DNA from: JBDHUW01 sp964642385
Lineage (GTDB): Bacteria > Patescibacteriota > Gracilibacteria > Absconditabacterales > Absconditicoccaceae
Assembly (NCBI GenBank): GCA_964642385.1
Contig: CAZXON010000002.1
Span: 62,001 to 126,000, forward strand
DNA length: 64,000 nucleotides
Reading direction: 5' to 3'
Shown: piece after piece, positions 20,098-30,719 of the stretch
Layout of the letters: each line of letters begins with the position of its first letter
How positions within the stretch are numbered: position 1 is the stretch's first letter
Position numbers and translations under genes: made by a program
The notes under the pieces: generated by a model
The model's input: the letters and a program-made list of their open reading frames with translations, nothing else
The model's database searches: none
Told to the model about the DNA's origin: nothing

Positions 20098-21308
20098 GGG
20101 AGTGGTTTTATTTTAACTTCAGGGGGATGGTCAAATGACATTTGAGTAGAGTGAAATTTTTTTGGGTCTGATTGAGTGATAATAGAAGTGATGCTATCTG
20201 GTTCTTGGAATTTTGTTGTAATGGCAAATTCAATTTTTTCATGTGTGTGTAATTGTTTTGTTATATATGATATTAGTTTGCTCATTTTCTCCTCTAATGG
20301 TGCTGTTGTGTTCCATATTTCCGCATATTTCTCTTTTCATTTTTGGAGTATGTTTTTGCTTTCTTCGTTTGAAAATTGTTGTATTGTATCTAATAGTCAC
20401 CTAAATGGATTTATTAGTAAAAAGTTTACTCAGTGCTCAATAAACATTTTATTTAGTGAGGAGTCATTTGTTAGTAGTAGTTCATATCCTATTCATACCT
20501 CTATATTTCAGCAGTCTTTACTGATAATAATCAAAGGAGGTGCGTTTAAGAAAAGAGTAGAAAATATTATATAATCCAATGTGTAGTGTTGTCACTCTCG
20601 TCTTTCTTTCACTATCTCACACCCAACACTCAGATTTTCTAAAAGAGTTGGAGGGTAGTTGGTTGATTCGTATCTTTGTTTGTTTTGTGTGGCTTCAATA
20701 CCTGTTAGTAACTCTCTTAATAAAAAAGACTCTCATTTAAAAGGACCAGTAGCTTTTGCTGAGTTTTGTATGCTATTAAACATGCCCTTTAACAAAGAAT
20801 ATACTTTTTCATTGAAGAAGTAATGTGTCTCGTAGCTTGCTCTACATATAATACTTGTAAATAACTGGGAATACTTCTGTAATGTTTTATTGTGTTCTGC
20901 TGTAGAGTCTAATTTGGCTGTTATTGGATTTAAAGTAGCAAAGTATCATAGCGTATCTAAGTGTATTTTCATATATCACTCTATTAGCAATACAACATAC
21001 AGCTTTAATGGGACTATGATTTTATTGTCTTGGAGTTGTACTTTACTTAGTAAATGCTTTCTCAATCAAGATTGAATATGTTGTTTGGTTAATCTCTTGT
21101 AGTTTTTTAACATACTTTCTCCTTCCTTTTGGTCTTCTATTGGCATAATAACTACCATTTCATTAATTGCATCTACTAAATCTCTATATTTATCTTCTAA
21201 TAAGGAGTCGTAAAAAAACTGTTGAGGTGATTTTGTATCTATTATTAGGTCAACAGCATTTCATACTAGGATTTCACAAGTATCGTCAAAAAAGTTTACA
21301 TGAGTCAT
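20043..21308 (-). CDS. island protein of unknown function (421 aa)
   Basis: Reading TGA as Gly gives a continuous 421-residue soluble protein from ATG 21306-21308 (MTHVNFFDDTCEILVGN) to TAG at 20043. It is Leu/Ile/Asn-rich and predicted mostly helical. Noticeable stretches are YNKxx-free LIIDTKSPQQFFYDSLLEDKY, KEGESMLKNYKRL, and GNIEVGIGYELLL. There is no signal peptide, membrane span, or nucleotide-binding motif. A TAG directly separates it from an in-frame ORF downstream (19773-20040), so amber read-through is formally possible. No family recognised. Confidence 0.65.
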
Positions 21309-21656
21309 TAATGTGTATGTTTTATAAAAAATATATTAATGTTATGTTGGCTACAAAAAACCTTAAGTAGCTGAGATAATCATTTATATAAGTAAACACA
21401 TTTAGAAAGCTTTCTCAAGAAGAAAAGTGCTTGTTTTTTTAATGCATTTTTGATATATATATACTACTAGGAATGGTAGTGTAAGAATAGGGAAAATTAC
21501 TATGCAGAAAAAATGAGGTGATTAATGAAGACCTTCTACAAATATGTTACAATTCAAAATAGATCCCACAGAACTTTTTTAACACATACATTGTTAAATA
21601 TTTAGCTGTTTTTTTCACCACGAAATATTTTATATTTACATAGTATTAAAGTCATT
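21309..21656. other. 348-bp AT-rich gap inside the island
   Basis: I found no ORF longer than about 15 codons on either strand even when TGA is read as Gly, no tRNA and no clear terminator. It probably holds the promoter for the leftward gene starting at 21308. Confidence 0.5.
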
Positions 21657-22058
21657 CTATTCTATAGCACTAATTATTTCAGTTTTTAACCAATCAGGGT
21701 ATTCTCAATTAATTATCTCATCTTTTGATAACCAATAATATCATGTATGTTCTCAGCTAAGCTTAAGATTCTCTATATCATTACATAGACATAAAAAGGT
21801 TATTCATACTAAATGTAAATCATTTTTTGTAAATCCCCATGCTCTAGAAACCTTAATTACCTCTATATCTAAACCAACTTCCTCTTCTACCTCTCTTTTG
21901 ATGGCGTTTTCTAACTTTTCTCCCCATTGTATTCTTCATCAAGGTATATCAAAAGTGCTAGGGTTTATATCCTCAGACTCACTTTTGAATAAAATTAAAA
22001 TTTTCCCTTCAGGATTTTGTAAAATAGATTTAACAGCTACTCAGAATGTTTGCTCCAT
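21657..22058 (-). CDS. Nudix hydrolase
   Basis: 133 residues. The Nudix box is complete: GGRIQWGEKLENAIKREVEE followed by EVGL, matching GX5EX7REUXEEXGU. The N-terminus (MEQTFGVAVKSILQNPEGKIL) forms the usual first strands, and the Gly of FDIPGG is present. Nudix enzymes cleave nucleoside diphosphates linked to another moiety. It is the last gene of the six-gene island operon, 26 nt after the SPASM radical-SAM gene. Substrate unknown; co-location with a nucleotide kinase and amidohydrolase suggests a nucleotide. Confidence 0.88.
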
Positions 22059-22084
22059 ATTTTTATTGGTTATGAATAAAAGAT

Positions 22085-23086
22085 TTATCTTAATATTAAT
22101 GTACATAAATAATCGCTGTGAATTAGGTTTTTAGCTTTATTCTTATCTATATTTATTTTAAAGTTGGGTACTTCTTCATTGTTTTGAAATGGACAATACA
22201 TATCTGGCATGTTGCTTTTTCAATTGGTTATTCTTCTTCAATAACATCATCATTTACAATTTTCTTTGTATCAACAGGATTTACATAGTTCAGGAAGAGT
22301 GTTTTTATTCATATTAAAATCTCTAATATCGCTTCAATCTTTTACATATACACACGAAGAAATCTCACCATCGGGATGTATTCTAATAGAATTACCACAC
22401 ATGGAACCGCCCTTTACATCATCACAAACAATAGATAGTATTGGTTCTGAGCACGATAATACATCAAAATTTTCGCTGAAGTCCTTAATCGTATTCCAAA
22501 ACTCTTTGTAAGTGGGGGTAAAAGAATTCGTGTTAACTGCTTTATATAAATTTATTCTAAGATTTACGTCGTATATATCAAGGATATTTTTAAAATCTTT
22601 TAAGTATTTATGGTTGTTCTTCATTAATACACTTACAATAGAAGTATTAATTCCCAATCATTTACATCTCTCTAATCAGTTCAAAGCATTATTAAAAATG
22701 CCCTTTTGGTTTCTCCGTCAATCATGTAATTTGGCATTGGGAAAATCTATTGAAATATCAACATCTTCAAAGACCACAAGTAAATCATCTTGTATGTTTT
22801 TTAGAGTATTACTATTCGTCGTTAATGCTTGTTTTATACCCATAGAGTCTACGTATTTTACGATGCTTTCGAAGTCAGGATTCAAATAGCTTTCTCACGT
22901 TCAATAGTTTATGCTTTTGACGTTTGGTAACTGGGTTAGGATTTCTTTTAATTGTTTTATGCTAAGGTCTTTTATTGTTAGGTTTCTAGAATAACAATGT
23001 CAACAATTAAGATCGCATTTATTTGTAAGTCCAATACCAGCAGTCTTTACTCAAGCGAGTGGTGTCTTAATTTGAAATACGTTCAT
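22085..23086 (-). CDS. radical SAM protein with C-terminal SPASM-like cysteines
   Basis: 333 residues. The [4Fe-4S] cluster motif is CDLNCGHCY (CX3CX2C, the Gly is TGA) near residue 26, followed by the GTGES SAM-binding turn (both Gly TGA). The C-terminal region has an auxiliary cluster pattern: CGNSIRIHPDGEISSC, LCKSCGYKENC and further Cys. Such enzymes modify peptides, or less often small molecules. It overlaps the upstream cobalamin-type radical-SAM gene by 20 nt, so the two are translationally coupled. Substrate unknown. Confidence 0.85.
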
Positions 23087-24611
23087 TATTATTAATTAAT
23101 TGATAAAATTTATGTTGAATATTTTTAATTTCTCAATCATATTTCTCTATTTCATGATTAAGTAGGAGTGATAGAGATGAATTGGTATCTCATTGTTTCA
23201 CAGCAATTAACACATCATCAAAAATATTTAAATCTATTTTTCTTAGTTTATAATATAGATCTAAAAGTAATTTTTCTTGTTCTTTTGTCGTAATTCTTGG
23301 TGCGGTTAACATATCAGTTATTTCATAATATATATTTTTATTAAATTCATTTCGATTTACTAGTAGGTTGTGCACTTTTCTTGCATCGCTATCATCTATG
23401 TTATAACGATAATTGGGAAAATTTCTTTCTGTAATCCTATTTTCTTTTAAAAGTTGTGTTGTGATTGGATCGTTAGCATGAATAAAGAGCGGCTTACTAA
23501 TAATATCAGATAAAGCAAAGTCCATTTCTTTTAAAAATTCTATGTTTTGTTCGCATTCTTTTATGGTTGTATAGGGATCAAATCCAATAAATCACATTAG
23601 GGTTATAATTCCTAAATTTTTGAGTATATTCAATGCTTTTTTATTTTCATCAATAGTAGTTCATTTATTGAAAGTTTTTAATGCTCTTTGGTGTCATGAT
23701 TCTATTCATACGCTTACAGAATATAATCCTGCCTTTTGTAATAGCTGAAAAAGATTTTCTTCAACATCATTAGGTCTTACTGATATTCTAAATCTTATTT
23801 TGATATCAGATTTTATAATTAAATTAGCAATTTCAGCTGCTCTTTTCTTCCCATCAGGTCACGATCCAATAAAACAATCATCTACAAACTTAAAAATACT
23901 AATACCATAAAGTTTATTTAGATGTTTTAGCTCATCTACAATATTTTGGGCAGATCTTCATCTTCGAGTTTTTCAATTTGATAATCTATATATGGAGTTG
24001 ATACTACAAAAGCTACAATTACCATAGCATCATCTACTTCAACTTATTTGGCAAATAGCTCATATTTGCTTAGCAAGTAGAGTATTTTGTCTATCAGGAA
24101 ATGGTAGTGTATCAAGGTTGTCTATAAGATCTCTAGAAGAATTTTTTATAATTCTTTTTTCTGTATCTTTGTAGGCAATACCTTTAATATTAGATAGATT
24201 TGTGTTTTTGTTTTTGTTATTAATATTCTTCACAACCTCAGAGAAAGTTATTTCTCATTCTCATCTTACAACTATATCAAATATATCCTCTTTAAGTAAA
24301 TCATTATATGAGAATGTTGCTAAATGTCCTCATAACACAATATATATATCATTTTTTATGGATTTAATTTTTTCTGCTATTTCCCTTGTGTTATTAAGAG
24401 AGTCAATAGATGGTGACAATCATACAATGTTACAAACATTAAAATCAATCTTTTCTATAATTTCATTGTTATTTATTCACTCTAGGTATCAGTCAATGAT
24501 TTCGCAATTTAATCAGTTTCTCTCAAGAAAACTTTTTAGGTAGGCTAATCATAAGTGCTCTTCAGGTTTTCTATGTGTTGATGATGGAGGATTAATTAAA
24601 ATAGTTTTCAT
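23067..24611 (-). CDS. B12-binding-domain radical SAM protein
   Basis: 514 residues. The N-terminal 150 residues resemble the cobalamin-binding fold of BchE-like enzymes (MKTILINPPSS, HLGLAYLKSFLERNG, NIVGLSPSIDS, YIVLGGHLATF), although the DxHxxG His motif is not evident. The radical SAM core follows with SRGCYGNCSFCS (CX3CX2C), then VDDCFIGSG and SVGIESGHQRAL. A helical C-terminal domain of about 170 residues ends the protein. It overlaps both neighbours by 20 nt (24592-24611 and 23067-23086). Likely a methyltransferase, cyclase or oxidoreductase on an unknown substrate. Confidence 0.85.
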
Positions 24612-25830
24612 TTAACTTATTTTGTATATATAAAAAATTCTTTATTACTCAGTTAGTATAGTCTGAGTTTTCTTTTCGAAACTTTATATCACCATTAATC
24701 ATCACTCAAATTGGAGTCTGTTGATAATAGACTATATCCTGAATATATTTTTTAGATGTTTTCTTATAAAACACAATGTCTGCAAAGTACCCCTTTTGGA
24801 TGCTTCATATCTTGTATCCTGTAAAAGTTGCAGGAATAATCGTCCCCATGTCATATATCTCTTGAGAAGAGAGAATGTTTTTTTCAAATCTATTGTGAAT
24901 TAGGTAGTTATAATTCATTTCTCTCTGCATATTTAATCATCAGCTTGTAATTAATCCATCTGTTGCAATACAGATATTGTTTCTATATTTTTTTATTGTA
25001 TTGCTTTTAATTGTATTTGTTGCAACCCTTAAATTAGATGTCAAACAATGAACAATCTTTGCCTTTTTTTCTTTTATCTTTTTAAAATCCTCCTCTTTAA
25101 ATTCGCAACAATGGACTAATAGCGTCTTATCATTTAGTAAATTATATTTTTCTAATACACATAAAGATGATAATCAATATGTTTTTATAATAGTTTTTTC
25201 TTCTTCGAGAGTTTCTCCAATATGGATACATATAGAACATTGTGTTTTTTGATGAATGTTAGCTATTTTTTTTAATATATCAGGCTGTACTTTACATAGA
25301 GAATGAATGAAAATACCTTTTGTGGTACCTTGTTGATATTCGCTAAGAAATTTTTTTTCAAAATTATTATATTCATTTTTTAATTTATTATTTTTCATTA
25401 TCATATAAAATGAATAATTTCTTATTCCTAGAGTATTGGGTATATTATTAAGTCTGCCACCACCAATAGTTGTGGTCCCAGAGAGAATAGATTCCATTAT
25501 AGAATATTCCGCTATGTGTCATCTTTGTTTCTCTAGGTTTTTTTTAGATCCTAAAGCGATTTTATCTGTTTTATCAATATAAGACTTTAATGAAAAAAAA
25601 TCCTCGAAGAAATCTTTATAACCTGATTCTCATAGGTGGGTGTGTAAGTTTATTAAACCGGGTGCTATAAACATATCTATGCCACTTATTACTCTAACCA
25701 TATCCTTAATATTTATTTCTTTATCTATTTTATAGATGATATCGTTTTTTATTAATACATCAAAATTTTCTAGTATATCTCTTTTTTCATTCTGTGTAAC
25801 AATAGAGGTGTTTTTAATTAATGTTCGCAT
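24592..25830 (-). CDS. amidohydrolase-superfamily metal-dependent deaminase or hydrolase
   Basis: 412 residues with the AtzA/TrzN/guanine-deaminase layout: small N-terminal beta domain (LIKNTSIVTQNEKRDIL), FIAPGLINLHTHLGES with the HxH metal ligands, ICIHIGETLEEE with the metal His, LLVHCCEF, IATDGLIT with the metal Asp, and a C-terminal ADIVFYK strand. Relatives deaminate guanine, cytosine, S-adenosylhomocysteine or triazines. It overlaps the next gene by 20 nt and follows the kinase gene by 8 nt. In this operon a nucleobase or nucleoside substrate is plausible, but that is inference. Confidence 0.85.
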
Positions 25831-25838
25831 TGCTTATG

Positions 25839-26450
25839 TTAAAATAAAACTTCCCTTATCCTTTCTGCTACTTTTTCTTTTGGACCAACTCAGTCTATAA
25901 TAGTCCATTCTTTCGTTTGATTAGCAAGTGTTATCATTAATGCTTGTTGATGCATTATTGTGTTAATATTGTTGTCAAATCTTGATAGACTATTTTTTTC
26001 ATTCAGTCTTTTAATGATTTCTTTATAGGGCAGGGTAATAATAATAGAACTAGATGGTTTTGTGGATCAATAGATTGCACTTATAATGTTTTTCAAAAAT
26101 CACAAATCTTTAAATGATCTGAGATTATATGTTAGAAATGATGCAATTCCTCTATCTAAAATAGCACACCTATTGTTATTTATTGCTTCTTTAACTTGAG
26201 TATGATAACAGTGATTTTTTAAGGCAGCGAACAAAAACATTTCTGTTTTTTTATCTAATCATCACTTTAAGATAGTTCACCTTATTGACTCACTTAATTC
26301 ATCAAAATTAGACATCTCTTTTATTATTTGAGCCTCTTTGTTGTTTTTAGTGAAAAATAATTCTAGAAGATCGCATTGTGTTGTTTTTCATACTCAATCA
26401 GTTCCATCGATTTCTATGTTATTCATAGAAGACACCTTGTCGCAATCCAT
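25839..26450 (-). CDS. thymidylate-kinase-like P-loop nucleotide kinase
   Basis: 203 residues. The P-loop reads IEIDGTDGVGKTTQCDLL, the dTMP kinase form (two Gly by TGA). AILDRGIASFLTYN matches the DR(Y/W) segment that binds the nucleotide monophosphate, and the C-terminal WTIIDG strand is also typical. ATG 26450 gives eight extra residues before MNNIEIDG; either start is possible. Located 16 nt after the Hsp70-like gene in the island operon. It could be a housekeeping tmk copy or one adapted to a modified nucleotide. Confidence 0.82.
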
Positions 26451-26466
26451 TAATGTGAAAGACAAA

Positions 26467-27720
26467 TTAAAAAAAATATTCTTTTGCTAATACAGTTAAT
26501 CAATATCCCACTGAATTTATAGCATCGCTTGATATTTTTTTTGCATTGGGGGATAAGATTTTTGCTATTTCCTCTTGTATGTACGGAATGAGGGAAGTCC
26601 CTCATGTATATAGGATGTTGGATATATCATTTGGTTTTAATCAAGATTCTTTTATTGTTTCAATTAGTTTGTCTTTTATAATATTTATATCTTTTTTTAT
26701 AAGTGTGTTAAATTGCTCTCTTCATAATACATATTGAAAAGGTGTTGTAAAAAAATCAGCTTCTCCATCAGCTTGATCATTAAAGGTTAAATTTTTCTTT
26801 GTTTGTTCAACCATATTAAGATATTTATATCCTTTGTTAAAATCTTGTGAGATTTCTAGTAATCTTTTGACCTTTTCTGGTTCGTTTGCAAATGTGAAGT
26901 ATCCCTTAATGCTGCGAGCATTTTTATGAGAAGAAAGATTGTGTAGATTTTTCCAATCAGATAACATACTATAATAACTCCCTGGTATTTCTAAATCTTT
27001 ATCATAAGTTCTATAGGTTGTCCTCCTTCAGAGAAAATCACTAAAGTATCAGTTAGATAGATCGATATCTAACTTATTTCATCATATATAAACACCTCAG
27101 TTTGATAATATTTCGCTATTTTCATTTTTTTTAATCTTTACTACTGAAAAATCAGCTGTTCATCAACCAATATCTACAACAACAGTGTTGCTAGGATTTG
27201 GAGAGGTAATGAGGTAGTTTTTTAAAGCAGCATTTGGTTCGAGTTCAAATATGATTTCACTGAATCACATATTTCTTAGTGCTAGCTCTAATCTGTCTTG
27301 AGCTAACTTATCAAGATGAATGTCTGTGTCATGGAATTTAACAGGTCTTCCTACAACAACTTTTTTAATAGTATTGTTTACTTGGCATTCAGTAGAGTGT
27401 TTGAAACTTTTAATAATCTCTTCTACTATATTTGTTAATTTTATTGATTTGCCAGGTCTTAAGAGTGTTTCTATTTCTTTTTCTGTGTTTAATCAGGATT
27501 TTGGAGATTGAAATAATCTTCCAGTGGGATCTTTTTTAAAAGCATCTATTCAATTATCGCCTGCTATAAAATTATTGTTTTGGGGGTTGTAGTATAATAC
27601 AGTTCTAGTATCAATTTTACCACTTCATAAATTGATCATTTTTATGTTTTTTCAATCTTCTACCACTCAAATTGTTGAATTGGTGGTTCAAAAGTCGAAT
27701 CCCATAGCTAAATTACTCAT
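26467..27720 (-). CDS. Hsp70/actin-like ATPase (YegD-type)
   Basis: 417 residues, about the length of an Hsp70 nucleotide-binding domain without the substrate-binding domain. Phosphate-1 loop MGFDFGTTNST, connect region VVVDIGGGTADFS (phosphate 2), and adenosine motif LYTGGTSLIPYIQ are all present. This is the pattern of YegD and other DnaK-like proteins. It is the first gene of the six-gene operon, with its own promoter at 27756-27783. A role as chaperone or ATP-dependent switch for the operon's enzymes is inference. Confidence 0.87.
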
Positions 27721-27755
27721 ATAGACAATAGATAACAATCTAAATAGACATTGGT

Positions 27756-27783
27756 ATTATATATAATATAAAAATAAAGTCAA
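27756..27783 (-). promoter_or_regulatory. promoter of the six-gene island operon
   Basis: On the - strand: TTGACT, 16-nt spacer, TATAAT. Predicted transcript start about 28 nt before the ATG of the Hsp70-like gene (27720). Confidence 0.7.
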
Positions 27784-27789
27784 TCGCAT

Positions 27790-28116
27790 TTATGTAAAAA
27801 GTTTTATGTAGCTTTTTTGTTTTTTATCCCATAAAAGCACTCATTCACTCCAATCTCAACTATATTTATTGCCTTCTCATAATTCCCAACCTCTAAATAT
27901 ACCATAAGTAGCAAAAAAACGGTATTTGTGTTTGTGTTGGTTTGCCATAACTTCAGCTAACTGTTCCATAGATAAGTCTGAAAATTTAATAGCATATTTG
28001 AAGACTTCACCTATACCACTTCTTGAAAAGTGGTCTTTTTTGACTTCAATAGGGCGTATGTTGTGAAATGCTATAATAGAGGATGCTATAGGAAAGTGAT
28101 ATGAATTTTCAGACAA
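27790..28116 (-). pseudogene. truncated copy of the rolling-circle rep gene
   Basis: 108-residue frame whose last 91 residues are nearly identical to the C-terminus of the Rep at 29165 (HNIRPIEVKKDHFS, GEVFKYAIKFSD, RFFATYGIFRG). The HUH half is missing; the first 17 residues come from unrelated sequence. It keeps the catalytic-Tyr motif but cannot be a complete Rep. It overlaps the radical-SAM remnant on the other strand. Confidence 0.8.
27826..28066. repeat. 241-bp direct repeat, copy A (rep 3' part)
   Basis: Nearly identical to 29195-29435, same length and same orientation, with scattered substitutions. Similarity stops abruptly after GTATGTTGTGA in both copies. Confidence 0.85.
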
Positions 28117-28516
28117 ACATAGACTTTGTGATTTAAAATTTTCAAATCCAAATGAGCGTGTCTGTTGGAGTTGATATGCATGATGAGCTATATATATAGA
28201 TGGTTGAATGTATTTTTGTCAAATACAATTTTGACAAGAAAAGGAGCTGGGAAATATAAATACAGAGCATGATCTACTTAATCTTGTTGAAAAATGAGAC
28301 CATTTTAACATGCCATTATCTAAGGATTGCAAAGAATGTAATTATAAGTATGTTTGTTCTTGAGGATGTCCTCTTGAAAGATGAGAAGGGAAAGACCCTC
28401 ATTGTAGTGTCTATAAAGAAATGATACCAAAAATCTACAAACTTATATGAAAAGAAAAACTTTTAAAAATACTTAATACACAAAATGTTCAGCCTGAAAC
28501 TAACAATAAACCTTAG
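28058..28516 (+). pseudogene. C-terminal SPASM part of a radical SAM maturase
   Basis: 152-residue frame from the repeat boundary. It contains GAIYIDGGMYFC, a GNI turn, CKECNYKYVCSGGCP and HCSVYKEMIPKI, the typical SPASM auxiliary-cluster Cys set. The radical SAM core with CX3CX2C is absent; sequence upstream of 28067 is the rep repeat, so the gene looks beheaded by the rep duplication. Relatives mature ribosomal peptides. It is followed by, and overlaps by 32 nt, the HExxH gene. Confidence 0.75.
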
Positions 28517-29168
28517 ACAAGATGCCCGAAATCGATGGGAGGCTTGTAATAGAATTTCTCATGGAAAAGATTGGAAAAAAAGTATAAATCCACAGATTGC
28601 TGAGAAAATAACTTGAAAAACGAAAGAAGAAGCTTTCAATTTTCTCATCCCTTACTTGGCCGACTACTACCACGAAAACAATGATATTATACAGGAGAAG
28701 CTACAACAATGACAAGCATTAATAGATAAAAATATCGAAGCTGCCTGTATAAAAATGGAAAACCTAACATGACATAAGTTATACAGAAATGATTTTGTTG
28801 GATATTTTACTTCATTTCCCCGTTGACCATATAATCTAGAGAATGGTACTGTACATGTGATATTTAAAAACTCTATTGAGTTTTACTTACAATTATTTCT
28901 TCATGAACTCCTACATTTTCAATGTATCTACTATTATAAAGATATAGAGCCTATGTTAGAGCTTACAAATTCGCAATTTGAGTTTTTAAAAGAATCATTA
29001 ACATTCCTTTTAAATTATGAATTTAAGGAATTCTTGTGGAAACCAGATAGCTGATACGAATTACATCAAAAATTTAGACAAAAACTAGAAAAACATTGGT
29101 TAAAAAATAATTCTTTTACTGATTTAATAACTTATTGAGTACAAGAAGTTAAAAAGTACACAGACTAA
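28485..29168 (+). CDS. HExxH-motif protein, putative metalloprotease or peptide-modifying enzyme
   Basis: 227 residues, soluble. The centre has LQLFLHELLHFQ, a zinc-type HExxH helix, followed by Tyr- and Glu-rich sequence (CIYYYKDIE) and LTNSQFEFLKESLTF, where a third ligand could lie. The N-terminus (RQDARNRWEAC) is basic. It starts inside the SPASM remnant and ends by overlapping the convergent rep stop by 4 nt. HExxH proteins beside SPASM radical SAMs occur in peptide-modification loci; that link is inference. No precursor peptide was identified. Confidence 0.65.
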
Positions 29169-30115
29169 AATATGTTGTATGCTTGTCATTTTTCATCCCA
29201 TAAGAATACTCATTCACTCCAATCTCAACTGTATTTATTACCTTCTCATAGTTCCCGACCTCTAAATATCCCATAGGTAGCAAAAAAACGATATTTATGC
29301 TTATGTTGGTTTGCCATAACTTCAGCTAGTTGCTCCATAGACAGGTCAGAGAATTTTATAGCATATTTGAAGACTTCACCTATACCACTTCTTGAAAAGT
29401 GGTCTTTTTTAACCTCAATAGGGCGTATGTTGTGAATATAACTTGTCTCATTTGTAATAGTTTTCCGCTCATTTAATAGTTGTTGATTTGTGTTACCTCT
29501 CACGAATTTATTTTCAATTGGTATGTCGGCATCGCTACAAGCAAGGATGTTGATATGAGGATGCCATCAATTCCTTCATTTGTGAGCAATCTCTATAGAC
29601 ATTACCATACCATCAAATTGACTAAAAAAGCTCTTAGTTTTGTGAGAATTCCTTTTGCTATTTCTATACGCCCTTGCTAGTTTTTCTTTGTATAGCATGA
29701 GTCTATCCATTAGGTCAGCGAGTTTATCTCACTCTTTGTGGCTTATTGTAAGAACAATGTAGTATCGCTTTTTATCATAAAGGTTGTTTTTCTCTATTCA
29801 CTGAGAAAATTTCTTTATCATTCTCATGGCTCTTTTTGTGGCACAAGCAATACATATTCTATCGTATTTACAGAAATTAGAAGATACAAGCTGTATATTT
29901 CATGTATCTAAATATCTCCTAAACGCTACCATATTACAGCATTCTCTCATCCTTTGTTTTCTGTTGGGATTTCTAAGAACCTGAGGATAATGTTCTAATA
30001 GGTAGGGAATGATATTCGCTTTTAATTCTTGGCTCTTGGTGAATTTAGCAATAGTAGAGTAAAAGACTTTCTTTTGTTCTCTAGATGGTAGAGTGGTGGT
30101 TGGCATGTTATTCAT
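29165..30115 (-). CDS. rep: rolling-circle replication initiator Rep (HUH endonuclease)
   Basis: 316 residues. N-terminal CX2C-type region CKYDRICIACATKRA, then motif 1-like YYIVLTISHKEG, HUH motif GWHPHINIL (metal-binding His pair), and the catalytic motif GEVFKYAIKFSD with Tyr of Y..K. This matches plasmid Rep_1-type proteins that nick a double-strand origin. Several Gly are TGA. Its presence suggests the island is, or incorporates, a rolling-circle plasmid. The nick site was not located; the 279-bp stretch upstream of it is a candidate. Confidence 0.87.
29195..29435. repeat. 241-bp direct repeat, copy B (inside intact rep)
   Basis: Partner of 27826-28066. Recombination between the two would delete the radical-SAM remnant and HExxH genes. 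Confidence 0.85.
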
Positions 30116-30394
30116 TGTGTTGTTAATAAATGTGTAAAAGATGTGAGCGATTTATTCATTATATATTGAAAGGTGTAACTCCCGTTCTCTGATTGAATTT
30201 GTTTTGTTCTAGCTGTTGTTTTTAGATTTATTGTTTTTTGTTAATAAGCAAAATGTTTACTTTTTATGAGTAAATTGATAAGTGGTTGTTCTGTGATTGA
30301 GTGCTTTGTCTCTTCATCATAACAGAGATAGCTTTTAGAAACTCAATCTTGTTAGTAACTTCTTCATATAAAAGTTTGACAATTTCAACGTGAT

Positions 30395-30402
30395 GTCCAC
30401 CA
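30395..30402 (+). repeat. putative attR core GTCCACCA
   Basis: Identical to the last 8 nt of tRNA-Ala (17967-17974) and directly followed by a tRNA-type terminator, as the original downstream flank should be. Confidence 0.6.
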
Positions 30403-30405
30403 AAA

Positions 30406-30438
30406 ACCAGTTGATGCTTCGGTGTTAGCTGGTTTTTT
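30406..30438 (+). terminator. terminator originally behind tRNA-Ala
   Basis: ACCAGTTGATGC-TTCG-GTGTTAGCTGGT forms a 12-bp stem (several G-U) with a TTCG loop, then seven T. Confidence 0.8.
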
Positions 30439-30719
30439 TGTTATTTTTTTCTGTTTTTGGGTGAAAATCTATACGGAAAATTGGCTTCTTACCAATGTTT
30501 AAATTTACAAAACAAAAAAAGTTTCTCTTTTTGACAAAAAAATGTCTCTATATAGTATATCCATAAATATTTTTCTTCCCTAGCGAGTGAATTTTACAAA
30601 CGTCACCTATTTTTTTGTGTACATTTCAACAAAAATTTTTTGATATATTCTACACGAGATTGTGTTTATTGCATCAATCGTTTTTTCACCATATGGTTTT
30701 ATTTTTTTATTACATATAG

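Larger units (their letters stand above)
17967..30402. mobile_element. 12.4-kb genomic island integrated in tRNA-Ala(UGC)
   Basis: The left end is the tRNA-Ala 3' terminus, with the serine recombinase reading into it. The right end is an 8-bp copy of GTCCACCA followed by AAAAACCAG and a strong terminator, the sequence expected just downstream of a tRNA gene. The tRNA at 17898 lacks such a terminator, so the terminator looks displaced by insertion. The interior is accessory: recombinase, rolling-circle Rep, a duplicated rep fragment, radical-SAM genes. Its genes use UGA=Gly and CGA=Trp, so the island is adapted to this code. Confidence 0.8.
30116..30719. other. 604-bp non-coding stretch across the island's right end
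   Basis: 30116-30394: AT-rich sequence upstream of rep, a possible replication-origin and control region; I found no convincing gene. 30395-30402: attachment-site copy. 30406-30438: terminator. 30439-30719: AT-rich, with TTGACA about 190 nt before the next gene and a TATAGTAT 16 nt later, which might be a promoter. Confidence 0.5.

Noticed and set aside
22085..23086. Viperin (antiviral radical SAM)
   Set aside because: The cluster motif is CDLNCGHCY with SPASM-type Cys at the C-terminus; viperins have CNYxCxFCF and no SPASM. Only the nearby nucleotide kinase recalls viperin loci.
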